From Entonaema liquescens (taxonomy: Eukaryota > Ascomycota > Sordariomycetes > Xylariales > Xylariaceae), in NCBI GenBank assembly GCA_902805475.1, contig CADCSX010000001.1, positions 248,001 to 312,000 of the forward strand: a DNA stretch of 64,000 nt, given 5' to 3'. Of the stretch, positions 59,815 to 64,000 are shown piece by piece. Position 1 is the stretch's first letter. Every line of letters starts with the position of its first letter. The notes under the pieces were generated by a model, which was not told where the DNA came from, searched no databases, and saw only the letters and a list, made by a program, of their open reading frames with translations. Position numbers and translations under genes: made by a program.

Positions 59815-61184
59815 ATGGCGAGCAAATCGGACATTCAGATAGCCTCTTTGGCGGCCGGGTTCTCGATGGGCTTCGGTATATTGACAGTTTGGGAGGCCAT
59901 AAAACAAACACGCAGAAACAGAAATCCCCTTCGCAGCACATATGTAAGTAACAACTTTATGATCCTCATGAGATCCGAGGCGGGATGTGCTGGGACAGTA
60001 TTATCCTTATTATACCCTTCTAACGCGATACAATTATAGATTTATATGCTTTGGGGCGAGATCATAGCAAATTTAGTCATCCTTGTTGTCGGTTACCTTT
60101 GGATTGATGGGCATTTCGGAGACAAACCAACGTGAGTAAGCTATTCTTTATCATTGCATCGTGGCAACTAACCAAGTGTTTCTTCATAGTATACCACTTC
60201 TGTTCTTCATATTGCTTTTCTGGGTCTTCGAAATCCAGTTCCTCATGCAAATTATCATAAATCGAATTGCGGTTATTGCGGAGCGTCAAGATACCATAAG
60301 AAAGCTTAAATACGGAACTGCCATTATTATCACTTCTATCAACATCGCAGTTTTCTGTATCTTTATCCCAGCTCATGTGGTTCCACCCGTGAGCCAACTG
60401 TGAGTAAACCAATTGTCTTTGATATAGGAAACCCAAGTACTAACACAATATCCAAAGATATGTCGACATTAATAAGTACTGGGACAGAACGTCCAAGTGC
60501 CTCATTCTTGTTGTTGACGCCGCCCTCAATTACTATTTCTCGCGAACGGTTAGAAAGCGTCTTGTCGAGCAGCATGGATTGGTCAAATATGCTCCTCTGG
60601 CGAAATTCAACGATAAGCTTATGATCGTCTCAATTCTTATGGATGTAAGTGCCAATACAACGTATTCTTCAAAGGATTAAGCTAACTTGTAAACCACCAA
60701 GGTCATGCTTATTTGCCTAATGTCTCACCCTAACCCAATCGTCTTTGTTCAATTCCACCCTGTCGCATATATGGTGAAACTCAACATCGAAATGTCTATG
60801 GCTACTTTAATTACCAAGGTTGCCCGAGAAGCTGGATTGGGAGATGACGAGACTAATGACCATCACGACGCCTCTCTTTCATACGCCAAGAATCGAAGCA
60901 CAGTCGGACGGTCCAACATCCACCATAGCCATAATGATGCCGTGCCCATGCAAACATACCATACAACAGCTGTGGGAGGCCGAGTATCAGAGGAGGACTT
61001 TGAGGTTCTGAAGGATGTGAACGGAATCCACAGAAGAGTCGATGTGCGCATAGAGAGCACATCGAATTCGGAGACGGCGTCTAACCATGAAATGGACAAA
61101 GCACGAGGAAGGTCCTTCGACAGAGTAGAGGATGAGCTTTCATTGACTAATAACCCAGGACACCCCCGAGGCAGCAATCAATAG
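59815..61184 (+). CDS. Multi-spanning membrane protein, ascomycete family of unknown function
   Basis: Five exons, 59815-59943, 60040-60131, 60190-60399, 60458-60644 and 60702-61184, with introns of 57 to 96 nt, give 366 aa. Membrane helices in order: SLAAGFSMGFGILTVWEAI, EIIANLVILVVGYLWI, IPLLFFILLFWVFEIQFLMQIII, TAIIITSINIAVFCIFIPAHV, a segment around CLILVVDAALNYYF, and IVSILMDVMLICLMSHPNPIVFVQFHPVAYMVKLNIEMSM. The pattern NRIAVIAE, YWDRTSKCLILVVDA and HPVAYMVKLNIEMSMA matches a widespread ascomycete family I know only as uncharacterised; its seven-helix layout is receptor-like. The C-terminal 130 residues are polar and probably cytoplasmic. No signal for a particular organelle. Confidence 0.85.
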
Positions 61185-63063
61185 GTTGATAGCTCGCGCA
61201 ATCATTCAGTGTTTAACAGTTTGAGCCTCCCTCACTATTCTTTCCGGCTTACTGACTCTACATTTTCACAATGAAAGAGAAATGATGGAAACATGATATA
61301 TGCTTGTTTGCTAATGATGGGTTTAGCATAGGGGGACGATATGGAACGGACAGTGTCCGGCTTTCGTTTTACTTTTTATTTTTTATTTTTTCCTTAATAT
61401 TGTATATGTCTCAACAGCAAATAGTGTAGAAAACGTTATACTATCTCACTATACACACGTTATCAGACAGTAATTATAATGATGATACCCCTATCCTCGA
61501 AAGCGTTGGAAATATTCATGTGACGAACCATCGGAATAGTTGACTTGGAGTGCTAACGACTGAATGGCATAGAGGATGAATAATTGAGTGTCACTAATTA
61601 TCAACTATCCAAGGTTTAAATGTATCCAATTCTTCTAGACTTTTACACTATCATACTTGATCCCGATGCGTGGAAGTATATTGGCACCTTTATTTCCAAG
61701 AGACTTTTCATCATCTCAACCACCTTACGAATCTGTGGTAAGGAGATAATACAAAAACTGGGTGGGTAGGTAGTTGTAACCCACCTAATAATTATCTATG
61801 GTCTCAAATTCTAACTTCTCTATATTCGTCAAGAAGGAATCATCGGGTTATAAAAATTCAATCTCGTGCTGATGGTTTTGTATACGTGCGTATGTCCTCC
61901 TGACTTCCCGTCTCTCCACTTAGACCTCATATGTATGTATACTCAAACTACTAAAGCTGCTGTGGTGTATGCAGCAAACATGTATTAGCTTATGTTCCAA
62001 TGTGATAGAACCTGTATATGCAAGGTCACCCATGACTGGAAGTTGATTGCCTGCCGGAAGCCATGGAATTTATTCATGATGATTTTAGGTAAAGTACATA
62101 TTATATCGCGACCTAATATATAACCTACGTATTTAAACCAACTCACTATGCCCAATCTTGTGGTTTCAAAGTCGTTTGACCACATTGGAATCCAGTTGGT
62201 AGCACCTTATTAACTGCATTTTCAATTCGTCCGCTGATTAACCTATCACTACCTAGGTACCTAACAACTAGCATCAGACATACTTACTTCTTTGAGGCTA
62301 TCGCAGAGGTCCCTTACATCCTTCCATATGGAATACTATGCTTAATTCTCGTTATATATCATGATATATGGTAACTATCAAACACCACACACTCGAGGGG
62401 TTGACTACATTAGTAGCAGGTGCTTATACGGTGCTTCAGCAATATGAGGCATAAAAATTCAGCCAGCGTTGCGAATCTGCCAAAAAGAATTCTTTTAAAT
62501 AAGCTCAATAGAGGAACAACTATTGCATTCATGTTCATATTACTTAGGTAGGTACCTAGTCAAAGAAAATGTGTTATATCAAAAGATAGGGGGAGGATTC
62601 CATCTTCGAAGCACGAATCGAGTGGTCCGTGCACGAGGGGTCTTTAAACTTGCTCGCTCTTCGCTCTTTGCCCCTCGTTGTGATGCTCACTGATTCACTG
62701 ATAACGATTTTATGAAACTGAATTGTCGTTTTCATTATGTGAGAAATTAAGTCGCATATAGAACTGATTACAAATAGAGAACGTATAATATCCCATATAA
62801 TACCCCCGTATTATTAATTAGGCTTACTTAGGTTATATTTACTGATGTTTGATTCGCAATATGTTCGCACTCTGTCGTCATGACGTTGATTCCTCATCAA
62901 CCCCTCGTTACGTATTCAAGATGCTCCCCTAAGTGACCCCTTAAATGTTATATATAATCGCCATTTACCCCTCTTCCACAAATGCACTTTTAGCAAACCA
63001 ACATACGCACTCCTTCAGATTCCAGTGATATAACCCAATTATATAACTGTAATTATTCTTACA
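61185..63063. other. Intergenic, no gene seen
   Basis: About 1.9 kb, moderately A/T-rich, with palindromes at 62250 and 62545. The frame at 61985-62185 has no domain. The GST promoter presumably occupies the last few hundred bases. Confidence 0.45.
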
Positions 63064-63856
63064 ATGGCGGACAAGCTCTACATATCCGAAACACCTGAAG
63101 ACGTGAAGAACGCCAAGGGCCTCCATCTCATCACTCAGAATACCCCAAACGGGCAAGCCGTGCAGATTCTCTTAGAGGAACTTGCCGAGACATACGGCAC
63201 ATCATGGACGACCACACTGATCGACATATCCACCAATGAGCAGAAGAAGGAATGGTTTCTGCGATTGAACCCCAACGGTCGCATCCCAGTGTTGGTTGAC
63301 AACAATCAAAGCCCCCCTTTCACAGTTCATGAGACATCAGCCGAACTTTGGTATTTATTGCAAGCCGCCGATAAGGACGACAAGTTCGGTTTCGGAGATG
63401 CCCTTGAGCGTAACGAAGCGCTTCAGTGGACATTTTTCTGGCACGGATCCGGGGCTCCCTATCAAGGTCAAGTGAATCACTTTACCCGGGTCGCTCCTGA
63501 GAAGATTGAATGTAAGCTCATCAACTACCTAACCTGAATAGTAATGGTTGCAGAAAGCTAATGTAACGAAGATGCCATCAACCGCTTCAGAAATGAGACA
63601 CTCAGAGTCTATGGTGTGCTTGAGATCAGACTTTCCGGAAAGTATACCGGTGAGCCGAGGGAATACTTGGCTGGAAAGGGAAGGGAAGTACTCTGTAGCA
63701 GACATTAAGACATGGCCCTGGGTTAAGGGATGGGAGAGGAGCGGTTTCACGAAGCAGGAGCTTGAACAATTCCCCCACCTACTACAGTGGATTGACCGCG
63801 TTGCCCAGCGCTCTGCAGTCCAAAAGGGAATTGGAGCCAAGTACATCAAGTCTTAA
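63064..63856 (+). CDS. Glutathione S-transferase, Ure2-like, frameshifted
   Basis: Exon 1, 63064-63511, has the thioredoxin-fold N-terminus: GLHLITQNTPNGQAVQILLEEL, LRLNPNGRIPVLVDN with the cis-Pro, and VHETSAELWYLL, whose Glu-Thr-Ser binds the glutathione gamma-glutamyl end. A 60-nt intron ends at CGAAG (63571), giving EKIEYAINRFRNETLRVYGVLEIRL. The C-terminal helical domain reads KYTGEPREYLAGKGR, then shifts frame inside the A/G run at about 63676-63688 and resumes KYSVADIKTWPWVKGWERSGF to IGAKYIKS. One extra base in that run explains it; there is no splice signal. Intended length is about 243 aa. Family members conjugate glutathione to electrophiles or act as disulfide reductases. It may be an inactivated allele or a sequence error. 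Confidence 0.85.
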
Positions 63857-64000
63857 GTTATATCCTAGGCCTTTTCGAGCTAAATATCAACAACTATCCA
63901 TTTCCAAGAAACTTTGAATGATAGCATCTGTTTAATGTTTCCTCGCAGGAGGGTCACGTAACTCCAGCGATAGAAGACCTCTTCAACAATACTGGACATA

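Overview
The window looks like a nuclear chromosome segment of a filamentous ascomycete (Pezizomycotina, probably Sordariomycetes). The evidence is short GT-AG introns of about 40 to 135 nt in most genes, typical fungal families (class E GPCR, allantoate-type MFS permease, 2EXR proteins, D-lactate dehydrogenase, Ure2-like GST), and near-pure A/T islands that look like products of repeat-induced point mutation (RIP). A palindromic AGGTAGGTACCTA-type motif is scattered through the intergenic DNA.

Layout. 1-3345 is an A/T island. 3420-5142 encodes an ankyrin/membrane/vWA protein whose stop codon lies about 75 bp from the island. 6431-6780 is a small spliced gene with a cysteine-rich tail. 7428-8747 is an FAD monooxygenase. 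9001-10168 is a 2EXR pseudogene. 11415-12481 is a frameshifted D-lactate dehydrogenase. 12780-15213 is a flavin monooxygenase followed by a DUF6314-type region, probably one fusion gene broken by two single-base deletions. After 4.6 kb without a gene comes an MFS permease (19802-21590), then a 746-bp A/T-rich inverted-repeat transposon (23018-23763) and a cAMP-receptor-like GPCR (26617-28313).

The most unusual gene is at 29138-32569. It is intronless, 1143 codons long, and joins a methyltransferase-like region, a berberine-bridge-type FAD oxidase, a kinase resembling animal-type phosphomevalonate kinase, and an adenine-phosphoribosyltransferase-like domain. It is followed by a secreted cysteine-rich effector-like protein with a Kex2 site (35360-35842) and a TylF/MycF-type O-methyltransferase of actinobacterial appearance (36622 to about 37404).

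40308-41138 is a conserved-looking protein of unknown function. 41320-46798 is a complete but heavily mutated LTR retrotransposon with 208-bp LTRs. Beyond it lie a 1236-aa stonustoxin-like/GTPase/zinc-finger protein (47108-50953), an HD-like helical protein (52068-53423), an RRM-like protein (54503-55174), a six-exon protein kinase (55287-56910), a multi-spanning membrane protein (59815-61184) and a frameshifted GST (63064-63856).

The genes do not form one obvious pathway. The 29-37.5 kb interval has an accessory character: a multidomain tailoring-type enzyme, a secreted small protein and a bacterial-type methyltransferase. Domain calls come from reading motifs by eye; no database search was run.
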